Positions 43,115-51,165 of a DNA stretch of 64,000 nucleotides are shown piece after piece; the stretch's first letter is position 1, and each line of letters begins with the position of its first letter. The notes beneath the pieces are model-generated. The model made no database searches, was not told the DNA's origin, and saw only the letters and a list, made by a program, of their open reading frames with translations. This DNA is from Planococcus sp. APC 4015 (GTDB lineage: Bacteria; Actinomycetota; Actinomycetes; Actinomycetales; Microbacteriaceae). The stretch is taken from positions 81,665 to 145,664 of the forward strand of contig JASDDH010000008.1 in the NCBI GenBank assembly GCA_030407505.1, read 5' to 3'. The translations under genes and the position numbers were made by a program.

Positions 43115-44112
43115 CAGAGCAGCCCTTCTGAGAACGCCACGAGCTCGCCCGACTCGGCGGATCGGTAGGCGCCTTCGAGGAGAGACAGCGTGCGCAGATT
43201 GTCGGAGCCCGAATTTCTTGGCTGAGCGTCGGTGTCGATAGCCGTCAAGAGATCGTCGAGCCCGCGAAACGCGGATTCGGGCTTGTTTTCTCCTGCCCAG
43301 GGGTTGACGATCCTCTCCACTCCGTCGGCGGTGTGGACTTCGATGTGTTCGTAATCGAAGAGCAGCGTTCCGGTTTCGCCGATGACGATCGACTCGATCC
43401 GGTCCACGCGGCTTGAGAAGCTCTGCGTGTAGTTCACCCCGACGTCTCCGAACCGGACGTGGATCGAGGCATCCGTCTCTCCCGCAGCCGACAGAGCGCT
43501 TGAGCGATGCGTGGTGGCGACGAGCCAGTCGGCCTCGCGGTCGAGGATGAATCGAAAGCCGTCGAACCAGTGAACGCCCATGACCGAGAGGGCGTGGTGC
43601 TTTTGATCGGCCCGCCAACCGACCACTTCGCGCCACATGAGCTCGCGATGATCTACCGATACGACGCGGCCGATGCGGCCCGCTCGAATTGCCGCTCGGG
43701 CCTGCCCGAATGCGTAGTGGTATCGGAAATTCTGGTCTACCGCGAGCAAAACGCCGGCCGACTCGGCAGTCTCCACAATCTCTATCGCCTCGGCCACCCC
43801 GTCAGCGAGGGGCTTCTCGACGAATAGATGCTTACCGGATGCTGCGAGTTCAGAGACGGCCTCAAGGCGCACGTGACTCGGCGTTGATACGACAGCGACG
43901 TCGAACTCCGCCTCACGGACGGCCTCCGAGATCGAGGCGAACGTCGTCCTTACGCCAAACGTGTCAGCGACCCATTGCCGCCGTTCCGGCGATGGATCAA
44001 CTGCAGCGACGATCTCGATTCGGTCGGGATGGGCGAGATAGCCTCGGAAGTGCATCTCGCTGACACCTCCGCAGCCGACGATTGCGACCTGGTGCCGAGA
44101 CGTCGTCGTCAT
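43114..44112 (-). CDS. Gfo/Idh/MocA family oxidoreductase
   Basis: A 332-residue NAD(P)-dependent sugar or inositol dehydrogenase. Rossmann start HQVAIVGCGGVSEMHFRGYL near 6-25, the signature HLFVEKPLAD near 93-102 with the conserved Glu-Lys-Pro, and a C-terminal alpha/beta domain. ATG 44112 follows AGAGG at usual distance and overlaps the cupin stop (44109-44112). With the epimerase next to it and a lactonase at the far end of the cluster, a route of oxidation, lactone hydrolysis and isomerisation of an imported sugar is plausible. Confidence 0.88.
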   Translation of the reverse strand: MTTTSRHQVAIVGCGGVSEMHFRGYLAHPDRIEIVAAVDPSPERRQWVADTFGVRTTFASISEAVREAEFDVAVVSTPSHVRLEAVSELAASGKHLFVEKPLADGVAEAIEIVETAESAGVLLAVDQNFRYHYAFGQARAAIRAGRIGRVVSVDHRELMWREVVGWRADQKHHALSVMGVHWFDGFRFILDREADWLVATTHRSSALSAAGETDASIHVRFGDVGVNYTQSFSSRVDRIESIVIGETGTLLFDYEHIEVHTADGVERIVNPWAGENKPESAFRGLDDLLTAIDTDAQPRNSGSDNLRTLSLLEGAYRSAESGELVAFSEGLL

Positions 44113-44489
44113 TCGCCGACGACCTCTCGCGACGCTGTGTCGAAGCAAATCAACAGTTCGCATGTGTCCTCGCCGATGTTCTCCGCGTTGTGCACGGAGC
44201 CCATCGGGATCGAGATGGTATCGCCAGGCGCCATCTCGACGTACTCGTCGCCCACACGGTGACGAATGAGCCCCTTAAGTACATGGAGCACCTCGTCGCA
44301 GTTGGGGTGGTGATGCACGGGATTGCTCTGCCCAGGCAGGATGAAGCACTTGCCAATCGTGAGGGTGTCAGAGTTGCCTTGAGCGCCGGAGACCATCCAC
44401 TCGAGACGACCCCACGGCTGCGGCTCGACTCGGACGTCGGCAGAGGCTGTGCGCCCGCCCCTGCGGGTCTCGTGGTTCGACTCGGCCAT
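44109..44489 (-). CDS. Small cupin-domain protein
   Basis: A 126-residue single cupin with motif 1 HHHPNCDEVLHVLKG (metal His residues and Glu) and motif 2 PMGSVHNAENIG. GAGGAG precedes ATG 44489. Small cupins of this type serve as sugar isomerases, lyases or ligand sensors in carbohydrate clusters. First gene of the dehydrogenase/epimerase/transporter operon. Confidence 0.85.
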   Translation of the reverse strand: MAESNHETRRGGRTASADVRVEPQPWGRLEWMVSGAQGNSDTLTIGKCFILPGQSNPVHHHPNCDEVLHVLKGLIRHRVGDEYVEMAPGDTISIPMGSVHNAENIGEDTCELLICFDTASREVVGE

Positions 44490-44588
44490 TGATGATCTCC
44501 TCGTGGTTTGCGCCCTCGCATCGTTCTCGACATCGGCGCTGATGTGCTCGTGATGCCATGATGCGGTGTCTGGGACGATTACCAGAGG

Positions 44589-44599
44589 GCCAATTTGGC
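44589..44599. promoter_or_regulatory. Candidate operator GCCAATTTGGC upstream of the cupin operon
   Basis: An 11-base palindrome (GCCAA-T-TTGGC) lies in the 136-base gap between the MocR gene and the cupin gene, 100 bases before the cupin start. The only clear symmetry in the gap; no bound regulator can be named. Confidence 0.4.
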
Positions 44600-44625
44600 T
44601 CCGGTGGCCCACCACGAAGTACTGA

Positions 44626-46080
44626 CTAGCCGACGTCGGAGTCGTGAAGCGAGTTCCAGCAATCGGCCAGAAGTTCAATTCCGCGCCGAGTGTGCGCGGG
44701 TGAATTGGCGTACGAGATGCGGAGGTGGTCATCGAGCCCGTCGTGCACGCTGAACGTCGAGCCGGGAAGAACACGCACTCCGAACCGTTCAGCCCGGTGC
44801 GCGAATGATGTCGCGCACATCTCAGGTAGCCGCACCCAGAGCGATCCACCACCAAGAGGTACCTCGGACGTCCAAGTGGGCAGGAGCTCCTGAATCGCAT
44901 CGAGTACCAGACGCCGGGACTCCGTCAGTGATCGCAGTCGCTCGTCGCGCGCACGTTCTATCTGGGGTAGAAGTCGGCTTGCGAGGAGCTGCGCGATGAG
45001 CGACGTCCCGAGGTCCTGTCCGCCTTTCACGGCGGCGAGTTCGGCGATCGCCTCCGGACGACCCCGGAGCCACCCGACTCGCAACCCTCCCCAGAAGGAT
45101 TTGCTCATCGATCCAACTGTCATGACCAGATCGCTGCCGGCCGCAAGCGGGAGGGGCCGGCGATCGCCGTCGATGATGGTGTCAGCCAGCGTCGCGTCGT
45201 CGATAACCGGCGTCGCGAAGCGATTCGCGATAGTCGCGACGCGGTTTCGACGGTAAACGTCCAGCACGGATCCGGTCGGATTGTGCACCGTGGATTGGAG
45301 AACGATGAGCACAGGCCGCTCGCGGGCCACCACAGCCGCGAGCTCATCAGTATCGATACCCTCTGGCCCACTTGACACGCTAACTAGACGTGCTCCTAGT
45401 GACCGAAGCGACTCGATCGCTCCACGAAAAGATGGCTCTTCTACAACGACAGTGGCCCCCGGGTTGGCGACGCTCGATGCGCCGAGCCGAAGTGCTTGCT
45501 GAGCGCCCGAGGTGATCAGGATGTTGTCCCGTGACGTCGGAAGCCCGAGCGCGGAGTAGTAGTCGGCGACCGAGTCACGCAGCTCGTCCAAACCGCTCGG
45601 CAGATACCCGTGCGAAGCGACGAGTTCACGAGCGCGTGAGCTGTCGAGCAGGTCGAAGTGGTCAGCGACCATCGCAAGCCCGGGTAGGGCGGCGCTGCGC
45701 AGATCCACAACGTCGAGGTCCTCACCCTCGGTGAAGGAGCGCAACCGGTCATCGCCTCGCACAGTGCGTGACCGATGGGTTGTCGAGACATAGGTACCGT
45801 CCCCTTGGCGACTTGTCAGCACACCCTCGCCGCGGAGTAAGTCGAACGATTTCGTCACCGTGTTGCGGCTCACCCCGAGGGCGACGCCGAGACTGCGCTC
45901 AGAGGGGAATTTCGTGCCCGACGACAACGCCCCTGTTGCAACGAGCCTGCGCAGGTTTTCAGCGAGCTGGTGGTGCAACGCACTCTCTCCGGTCCCCCAG
46001 TCACCGAGCAGCCGGGCTAGGCGATTGGCGCCGACCGTCGCCAATCTGAATGAATTGGCACTCGAGTAGCTCGTGGGCAT
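44626..46080 (-). CDS. MocR-type (GntR/aminotransferase) transcriptional regulator
   Basis: A 484-residue fusion of a GntR winged helix (about 33-100; LHHQLAENLRRLVATGALSSGTKFPSERSLG, SRNTVTKSFDLL) to a class I aminotransferase-like domain (about 120-480). The PLP lysine is Lys327 in SVGSMSKSFWGGLRVGW-like context, with HNPTG near 266 and IDDATLAD near 293 also kept. Such regulators sense PLP, amino acids or amino sugars. It is divergent, 57 bases away, from the Tm-1-like operon, which it probably controls. Confidence 0.9.
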   Translation of the reverse strand: MPTSYSSANSFRLATVGANRLARLLGDWGTGESALHHQLAENLRRLVATGALSSGTKFPSERSLGVALGVSRNTVTKSFDLLRGEGVLTSRQGDGTYVSTTHRSRTVRGDDRLRSFTEGEDLDVVDLRSAALPGLAMVADHFDLLDSSRARELVASHGYLPSGLDELRDSVADYYSALGLPTSRDNILITSGAQQALRLGASSVANPGATVVVEEPSFRGAIESLRSLGARLVSVSSGPEGIDTDELAAVVARERPVLIVLQSTVHNPTGSVLDVYRRNRVATIANRFATPVIDDATLADTIIDGDRRPLPLAAGSDLVMTVGSMSKSFWGGLRVGWLRGRPEAIAELAAVKGGQDLGTSLIAQLLASRLLPQIERARDERLRSLTESRRLVLDAIQELLPTWTSEVPLGGGSLWVRLPEMCATSFAHRAERFGVRVLPGSTFSVHDGLDDHLRISYANSPAHTRRGIELLADCWNSLHDSDVG

Positions 46081-46137
46081 GTGGCCATTATGGGTACGGT
46101 CGCAACGGCGCGGTCAAGACCTGATTCGGAGTGACCC
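46081..46137. promoter_or_regulatory. Divergent promoter region, MocR gene and Tm-1-like operon
   Basis: A 57-base gap between divergent starts must hold both promoters and the likely MocR site. MocR proteins often bind direct repeats; none was convincing by eye. Confidence 0.45.
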
Positions 46138-47391
46138 ATGAGTTCCCCCACTGTCCTCCTGCTCGGTGCGATGGACACCAAGGGCGCCGAGTATGGATTC
46201 GTCCGCGACCGCCTCCAGGATTCCGGGGTGGACACGCTGATCGTCGATTTCGGTGTGCAAGGCGAGGCTCAGATCGCCGTGGACGTCGACAGCGGCGCGG
46301 TGGCAAAGGCAGGGGGTTCTGACCTGAATGACCTCGTCGCGGCTTCCGATCGCGGCGCTGCCATGACTGTGATGTCACGGGGAGCGACGGCCATCGTGCG
46401 CGGTCTCGTCGAGTCAGGGCAGGTGCAGGGCGCGCTCGCTCTCGGCGGGACCGGCGGGACATCCGTTGCGGCAGCCGCCTTCCGCAACCTTCCCCTAGGA
46501 TTCCCCCGCCTCATCGTGTCGACCGCCGCCTCGGGGAACACCGAACAGTACATCGGCGAGACCGACCTCATTCTTGCGCCGAGCGTCGTCGACGTCGCGG
46601 GGCTGAATCGGATCTCGATGCGAATCTTCTCCAACGCCGCTGCGGCGATGGCCGGAATGGTGCGTGCCCCCGCGCTTCCGGAGCGCGAGTCGCGGCCGCT
46701 TGTCGCAGCAAGCATGTTCGGTGTCACGACCCCGTCGGTAACGCGAGCGCGAGCGCGCCTTGAAGAGTTGGGTTACGAGGTGCTCGTCTTCCACATGACG
46801 GGCGCAGGTGGTCGAGCGATGGAGTCTCTCATCCGACAGGGATACATTGACGGGGTCCTCGACATAACGACGACCGAGCTACCTGACAACCTTGTCGGCG
46901 GCGTCTTCTCCGCCGGACCCGACCGCCTCACCGCCGCCGCCGAGACCGGCACGCCGCAGGTCGTGTCAACGGGCGCACTCGACATGGTGAACTTCGGATC
47001 ACGCGAGACCGTGCCGCAGCGCTTCAGCCAGCGCAACCTGTACATTCACAATTCAAGTGTCACGCTCATGCGAACGACGACCGAGGAATCTGAAGCGATC
47101 GGTGCCGAGCTCGCCCGCAAGGTCGCGGCATCAACCGGCCCCACTGTCGTCGTCCTCCCTCTTGGTGGCGTGTCAGCGATCGCTGTCCCCGGTGGACCGT
47201 TTTACGACTCCGCCGCTGACGCCGCCCTGTTCGGCGCCATCCGCACGGGGCTCGAAGGGTCCGCGGTCGAACTCGTCGAATCGCAGCTCGACATCAACGA
47301 CCCCGAGCTTGCTGTCTTCTTCGCCGATCGCTTGCATGCGCTGATAGGCCCCCGCTCGACACGCTCCTCAACCACGCCTCTCGGAAAGTAG
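46138..47391 (+). CDS. Tm-1-like ATP-binding domain protein (UPF0261 family)
   Basis: A 417-residue protein of the UPF0261/Tm-1-N family. Marks are VLLLGAMDTKGAEYGFVRDRL at 6-26, LALGGTGGTSVAAAAFRNLPLGFPRLIVSTAASGNTEQYIG near 100-140, and APSVVDVAGLNRIS. The plant homologue Tm-1 binds ATP and inhibits a tobamovirus replicase; bacterial members sit in uncharacterised catabolic clusters. It is followed after six bases by the PEP-hydrolase-like gene, matching the fused two-domain layout of plant Tm-1. The reaction is unknown. Confidence 0.87.
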   Translation: MSSPTVLLLGAMDTKGAEYGFVRDRLQDSGVDTLIVDFGVQGEAQIAVDVDSGAVAKAGGSDLNDLVAASDRGAAMTVMSRGATAIVRGLVESGQVQGALALGGTGGTSVAAAAFRNLPLGFPRLIVSTAASGNTEQYIGETDLILAPSVVDVAGLNRISMRIFSNAAAAMAGMVRAPALPERESRPLVAASMFGVTTPSVTRARARLEELGYEVLVFHMTGAGGRAMESLIRQGYIDGVLDITTTELPDNLVGGVFSAGPDRLTAAAETGTPQVVSTGALDMVNFGSRETVPQRFSQRNLYIHNSSVTLMRTTTEESEAIGAELARKVAASTGPTVVVLPLGGVSAIAVPGGPFYDSAADAALFGAIRTGLEGSAVELVESQLDINDPELAVFFADRLHALIGPRSTRSSTTPLGK

Positions 47392-47397
47392 GCCTAC

Positions 47398-48240
47398 ATG
47401 CCATTCGTCGCACGCGCAGAGATCCTTGCCCGCCTGAACGAGAAAGTCGCTGCCCGGCGACCCATCGTGGGCGCCGGGGCGGGGACGGGTCTATCCGCGA
47501 AGTGCGAGGAAGACGGCGGTGCCGATCTCATCGTGATCTACAACTCCGGCCGCTACCGCATGGCCGGCCGCGGATCGCTCAGCGGGCTCATGGCATACGG
47601 CAATGCGAATGATCTCGTCGTAGAAATGGGGCGGGAAGTACTGCCGATCCCCCGCCACGTCCCCGTACTCGCCGGTGTCAACGGCACCGACCCGTTCTAC
47701 GACCCGCCACGCTTCCTGCGATCGCTGCGCGACCAGGGCTTCTCCGGTATCCAGAACTTCCCAACCGTGGGTTTGATCGACGGGCAGTTTCGCGCGAACC
47801 TCGAAGAGACCGGCATGAGTTACGACCTGGAAGTGGAGCTGGTGGCTCATGCACGTGAGGCGGACCTCCTCACGACCCCATACGTCTTCTCATCGGAGGA
47901 CGCCATCGCTATGACATCAGCAGGCGCCGACGTGGTCGTATGCCACATGGGCCTGACGACAGGAGGCAGCATTGGCGCGGGAACCTCCCGCACTCTCGAG
48001 GATTGCGTCGAGAGTGCGACCGAGTGGGCCGCTGCAGCTCGCTCTGTCCGCGAAGACGTCATCGTTCTCGTCCACGGCGGCCCCGTCTCCAGCCCCAGCG
48101 ACGCGCAGTACGTATTGCGCGAAGCCGACGGCCTCCACGGCTTCTACGGGGCGTCCTCCATGGAGCGTCTTCCTACTGAAGTCGCGATCACGGCGGCGGT
48201 ACGCGAGTTCGCGAACATCACCTTCGAAGCCAAGCCGTGA
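47398..48240 (+). CDS. Phosphoenolpyruvate hydrolase-like TIM-barrel protein
   Basis: A 280-residue TIM barrel of the PEP_hydrolase family (the C-terminal part of Tm-1 proteins). Family marks: [42 protein letters not shown] near 20-60, [12 protein letters not shown] near 90, [16 protein letters not shown] near 115-130, and [15 protein letters not shown] near 180-195. The name is an annotation tradition; enzymatic activity is not established for most members. Encoded 6 bases after the Tm-1-like gene and clearly its partner. Confidence 0.85.
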   Translation: MPFVARAEILARLNEKVAARRPIVGAGAGTGLSAKCEEDGGADLIVIYNSGRYRMAGRGSLSGLMAYGNANDLVVEMGREVLPIPRHVPVLAGVNGTDPFYDPPRFLRSLRDQGFSGIQNFPTVGLIDGQFRANLEETGMSYDLEVELVAHAREADLLTTPYVFSSEDAIAMTSAGADVVVCHMGLTTGGSIGAGTSRTLEDCVESATEWAAAARSVREDVIVLVHGGPVSSPSDAQYVLREADGLHGFYGASSMERLPTEVAITAAVREFANITFEAKP

Positions 48241-48705
48241 CCTCGGCACGGCTTGGAGTTGATTGAGCTGCGCCCCGCGACACAGCCGAGATACGCGATC
48301 TCGACATCTGCAGTGGTTCGAATCCTGGGATGCACGGTCTGCGCGAGACGAGCGCACCGTTCGACATCATCAGGCCGCACGTCCCGCGCGCCCCTCGTGC
48401 TCCACCCCAAAAGGTGGAGTCCTCGTTCAGATCGCGCGTCTCCTCGGGCGGTGCCGGGCAACGGGTGTGGCGAGCGTCCGTCATGTCCGCGCTACAGCAG
48501 GCGGCGCGTGACCTCACGATTACTCAGCGTTTAGTCTTAACCGCTGTCGGCAGGATTCTGATGGCTCACGGGTTGCAGTTGGTCTCAGTTGATAGAAGCC
48601 GCGCGGTACAGAATGACCGGCCCGCAACCGGCACAAACCACAATCTGAGTCGCATCAACGCGGGTAGTGCATACGGAAGATACCGCTGATCAGGTATTTA
48701 TTATG
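48241..48705. other. Gene-free stretch next to tRNA-Met
   Basis: About 465 bases between the PEP-hydrolase-like gene and the tRNA pair. Short open frames here have no ribosome site or recognisable motif. The right third is AT-rich (TCAGGTATTTATTATG before the tRNA 3' end). No integrase, att-like duplication or terminator hairpin with a T-run was found. Confidence 0.5.
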
Positions 48706-48779
48706 TAGCGGGAGCGGGGCTTGAACCCGCGACCTCACGATTATGAGTCGTGCGCTCTCACCAACTGAGCTACCCCGCC
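48706..48779 (-). tRNA. tRNA-Met (CAU), probably elongator
   Basis: A 74-base tRNA read on the minus strand: acceptor GGCGGGG/TCCCGCT (with two G-U pairs), D arm GCTC..GAGC, anticodon stem CACGA/TCGTG with loop CTCATAA, and T arm GCGGG-TTCAAGC-CCCGC. The CCA end is not encoded. CAU could also be the lysidine-modified Ile2 species, but the CUCAUAA loop and overall form fit elongator Met. Confidence 0.9.
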
Positions 48780-48814
48780 GCGAAGCATCCGTGTGAAATG
48801 AGATGGATACTACG

Positions 48815-48886
<72 letters not shown>

Positions 48887-48950
48887 GTGCTGCCCTCGTG
48901 CGGGCAACTACAAGAGGATATCAGAGCCTCGGCATCCCGCTGAATCGAGA

Positions 48951-50249
48951 TCAGCCGCCAGCGTGCTCACGCAGCCACGGGATCGGATCGATCGCCGTTG
49001 TGCCGTTCAGCAGGAGCTCGAAGTGGGTGTGCGCACCGAACGAGCGGCCGGTGTTGCCGGTCTTGCCGAGCACGGTTCCGACGGTGACCTGCTGACCCTC
49101 GGTGACCGCGATCGACCCGGTGATCATGTGGGCGTAGTGGCTCGAGATGAGCTGGCCGTCGATGACGTGGTCGATGATGACGTGCACGCCGTAGCCGCCG
49201 CCCGAGTTCGTCGCGACGCGCACGGTGCCGTCGGCGATCGCCTGGATCGGCGCTCCGGCTCCGGGGACGAAGTCGACGCCCTGGTGCATCGCGCCCGACC
49301 GCATGCCGAAGCCGTACGTGATCGGAACACCCACCGCGAACGGCCACTGGATGGCCGAGTTCGGGTCGTTGACGAAGAAGCTCGAGACGTTCTTGATGCC
49401 CGACGCGTAGGCGAGCTCCTGCATCGTGACCGTCGAGTAGCTCTCGGTCTTCGAGATGTCGGCGTTCTGCACGCTCGAGGGGGCGACGTACGCCTGGATC
49501 TCGTCATCGGGTGCGGCGTCGTCCTCGACGGCGAGACTCACCGATGCCGACGAGATGTCGGTCGAACCGGCGACCGCGACGGCCTCTGCGGGGGTGGTGA
49601 GTCCGACGGTGAGCAGTCCCACGATTCCCATGACGCCGACCGAGAACGAGGCACCGGCGACGCGCTTGAGCATGACACCACGACGGCGGCGGGCTCCGCG
49701 GCCGATCGTGTGCGGAACGCTTTCGGCGGCGGCGGGCTCGGCGGCATCCGCCATCACGGGGTTCTCGCCGGTGAAAGCGAACAACCGCGCGGCGGCTTCG
49801 AATTCGTCGAGATCGGATGCCTCGGCCACCGGCTCATCGAGAACCACCGGCTCTTCGACGACGGCGGGCTCGGGCGCGATCAGCTCGACGGGCTCGGCAG
49901 GCGTCTGCACGTCGGCGGGCGCTTCAGCCGGCATGCGCGCAGCGCGCGTGCCGCGACGGGTGAGTCCGGCGGGAGCCTCGGCGACCGCAGAGGCATCGAC
50001 GACGATCGCGGGAAGGACAGCTTCGACGAAAGTCGCGGCCGCGGCCTGGCGGCGGAGCTCCGCGCGCGATGCCCCGGGGGTCTCCTGCTGCGCCTGGACA
50101 GGCGTGGAGGAGGCGCGGCTCGAGCGTCGCGTGAGGGCGGGCTCGGCCTGGGGGCGGTCGGACTGCAAGGGCGCGGGGGACTTTCGGATCGTGCCATCCG
50201 GAAGGGGGGTTACGGACGGCAGCACTGGCAACGGGCTGCGTGATCCCAT
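48951..50249 (-). CDS. M23 family metallopeptidase, membrane-anchored
   Basis: A 432-residue protein. A long Pro/Ala/Glu-rich cytoplasmic region (about 1-185) precedes one membrane helix (GASFSVGVMGIVGLLTVGLTT, about 200-222), and the outside part ends in an LytM/M23 domain at about 310-425. Zinc ligands are in MHQGVDFVPG (His, Asp) and AHTHFELLLNG (HxH), with SSHYAHM between. It should cleave or bind peptidoglycan cross-links during growth. ATG 50249 begins the family-like region; the frame is open further upstream without similarity. Confidence 0.87.
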   Translation of the reverse strand: MGSRSPLPVLPSVTPLPDGTIRKSPAPLQSDRPQAEPALTRRSSRASSTPVQAQQETPGASRAELRRQAAAATFVEAVLPAIVVDASAVAEAPAGLTRRGTRAARMPAEAPADVQTPAEPVELIAPEPAVVEEPVVLDEPVAEASDLDEFEAAARLFAFTGENPVMADAAEPAAAESVPHTIGRGARRRRGVMLKRVAGASFSVGVMGIVGLLTVGLTTPAEAVAVAGSTDISSASVSLAVEDDAAPDDEIQAYVAPSSVQNADISKTESYSTVTMQELAYASGIKNVSSFFVNDPNSAIQWPFAVGVPITYGFGMRSGAMHQGVDFVPGAGAPIQAIADGTVRVATNSGGGYGVHVIIDHVIDGQLISSHYAHMITGSIAVTEGQQVTVGTVLGKTGNTGRSFGAHTHFELLLNGTTAIDPIPWLREHAGG

Positions 50250-50338
50250 TCGCCGTTCGGGCGGCGAAGGTAACGATCGGGTAAACACTACCCCGGGGCG
50301 CCTGAGAATGCCATGTGCGGGGCCCGGCTTCGGGCGCG

Positions 50339-51133
50339 TCAGTCGCGCGCGGCCTCGAGCAGCGAGTCGAAGAGCCCCGGGCCGGCCGCGACGAACAGGC
50401 GGCGACCGAACCCGTCGACGTCGTCGAATCCGCCGACGACGCCCCCTGCCTCCGTGACGAGCAGCGCCCCGGCGGCGTGATCCCACGGCTGCAGTCCGCG
50501 CTCGAAGTATCCGTCGAACCGCCCACTCGCGACGAAGGCGAAGTCCAGTGACGCGGCCCCGATGCGGCGCACGTCGCGGGCCATCGGCATCACGCGGGCG
50601 ACGCGCGCGATGTCACCCGCGTGCGTCGCGGAGTCGTAGCCGAACCCGGTGCCCAGGAGCGCCCCGGCCGCAGTCGGCTCGGCGACGGCGAGCCGCGTGC
50701 CGTCGAGCCAGGCGCCCTCGCCGACGGCGGCGCGGAAAAGCTCGCCCGATGCGGGATTGAACACGGCGGCGGCCTCGGCATCCCACTCGCCGACGACCGG
50801 TTCTCCGGTGACGACGGCGATGCTCACCGCGTACGCGGGAATCCCGTAGGCGTAGTTGACGGTTCCGTCGATCGGGTCCACGACCCACGTCACGCCGGTG
50901 GTTCCGCGTTCGGCGCCCGACTCCTCGCCGAGAAAGCCGTCACCCGGGCGCGCCTCGGCGATGCGGCGGCGGATGAGGTCCTCCACGTCGCGATCGGCCT
51001 CGGTGACGATGTCGGCGAGCGCCGACTTCGTCGCCGCGATCGCCACACCCTGCGTGCGACGGACGCGGGCGAGTTCACCGGCCTCACGGGCGATCTCGAC
51101 GGCGAGGGTCTGCAGCCCGGCGGCGGTTTCCAT
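50339..51133 (-). CDS. Inositol monophosphatase family protein
   Basis: A 264-residue phosphatase with all metal-site motifs: GEESGAE (Glu), WVVDPIDGTVNYAYG near 83-97 (Asp residues), and QPWDHAAGALLVTEAGG near 215-231 (Asp). Members dephosphorylate inositol-1-phosphate, histidinol phosphate or related sugar phosphates; the exact substrate cannot be decided. Cytoplasmic. ATG 51133 follows GTGGGGG. It diverges from the oxidoreductase gene at 51166 with a 32-base gap. Confidence 0.9.
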   Translation of the reverse strand: METAAGLQTLAVEIAREAGELARVRRTQGVAIAATKSALADIVTEADRDVEDLIRRRIAEARPGDGFLGEESGAERGTTGVTWVVDPIDGTVNYAYGIPAYAVSIAVVTGEPVVGEWDAEAAAVFNPASGELFRAAVGEGAWLDGTRLAVAEPTAAGALLGTGFGYDSATHAGDIARVARVMPMARDVRRIGAASLDFAFVASGRFDGYFERGLQPWDHAAGALLVTEAGGVVGGFDDVDGFGRRLFVAAGPGLFDSLLEAARD

Positions 51134-51165
51134 GCCCCCACGGTATCGCCGACTAGCGTGGAGCA

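Noticed and set aside
48313..48330. T-loop-like GTGGTTCGAATCCTGG as a tRNA remnant or attachment site
   Set aside because: The flanking bases do not pair as a T stem and do not match either nearby tRNA 3' end; TTCGAA is a common palindrome.
48706..48779. tRNA-Ile2 (lysidine-modified CAU)
   Set aside because: The sequence and CUCAUAA loop resemble actinobacterial elongator Met tRNA more closely, though identity elements were judged only by eye.
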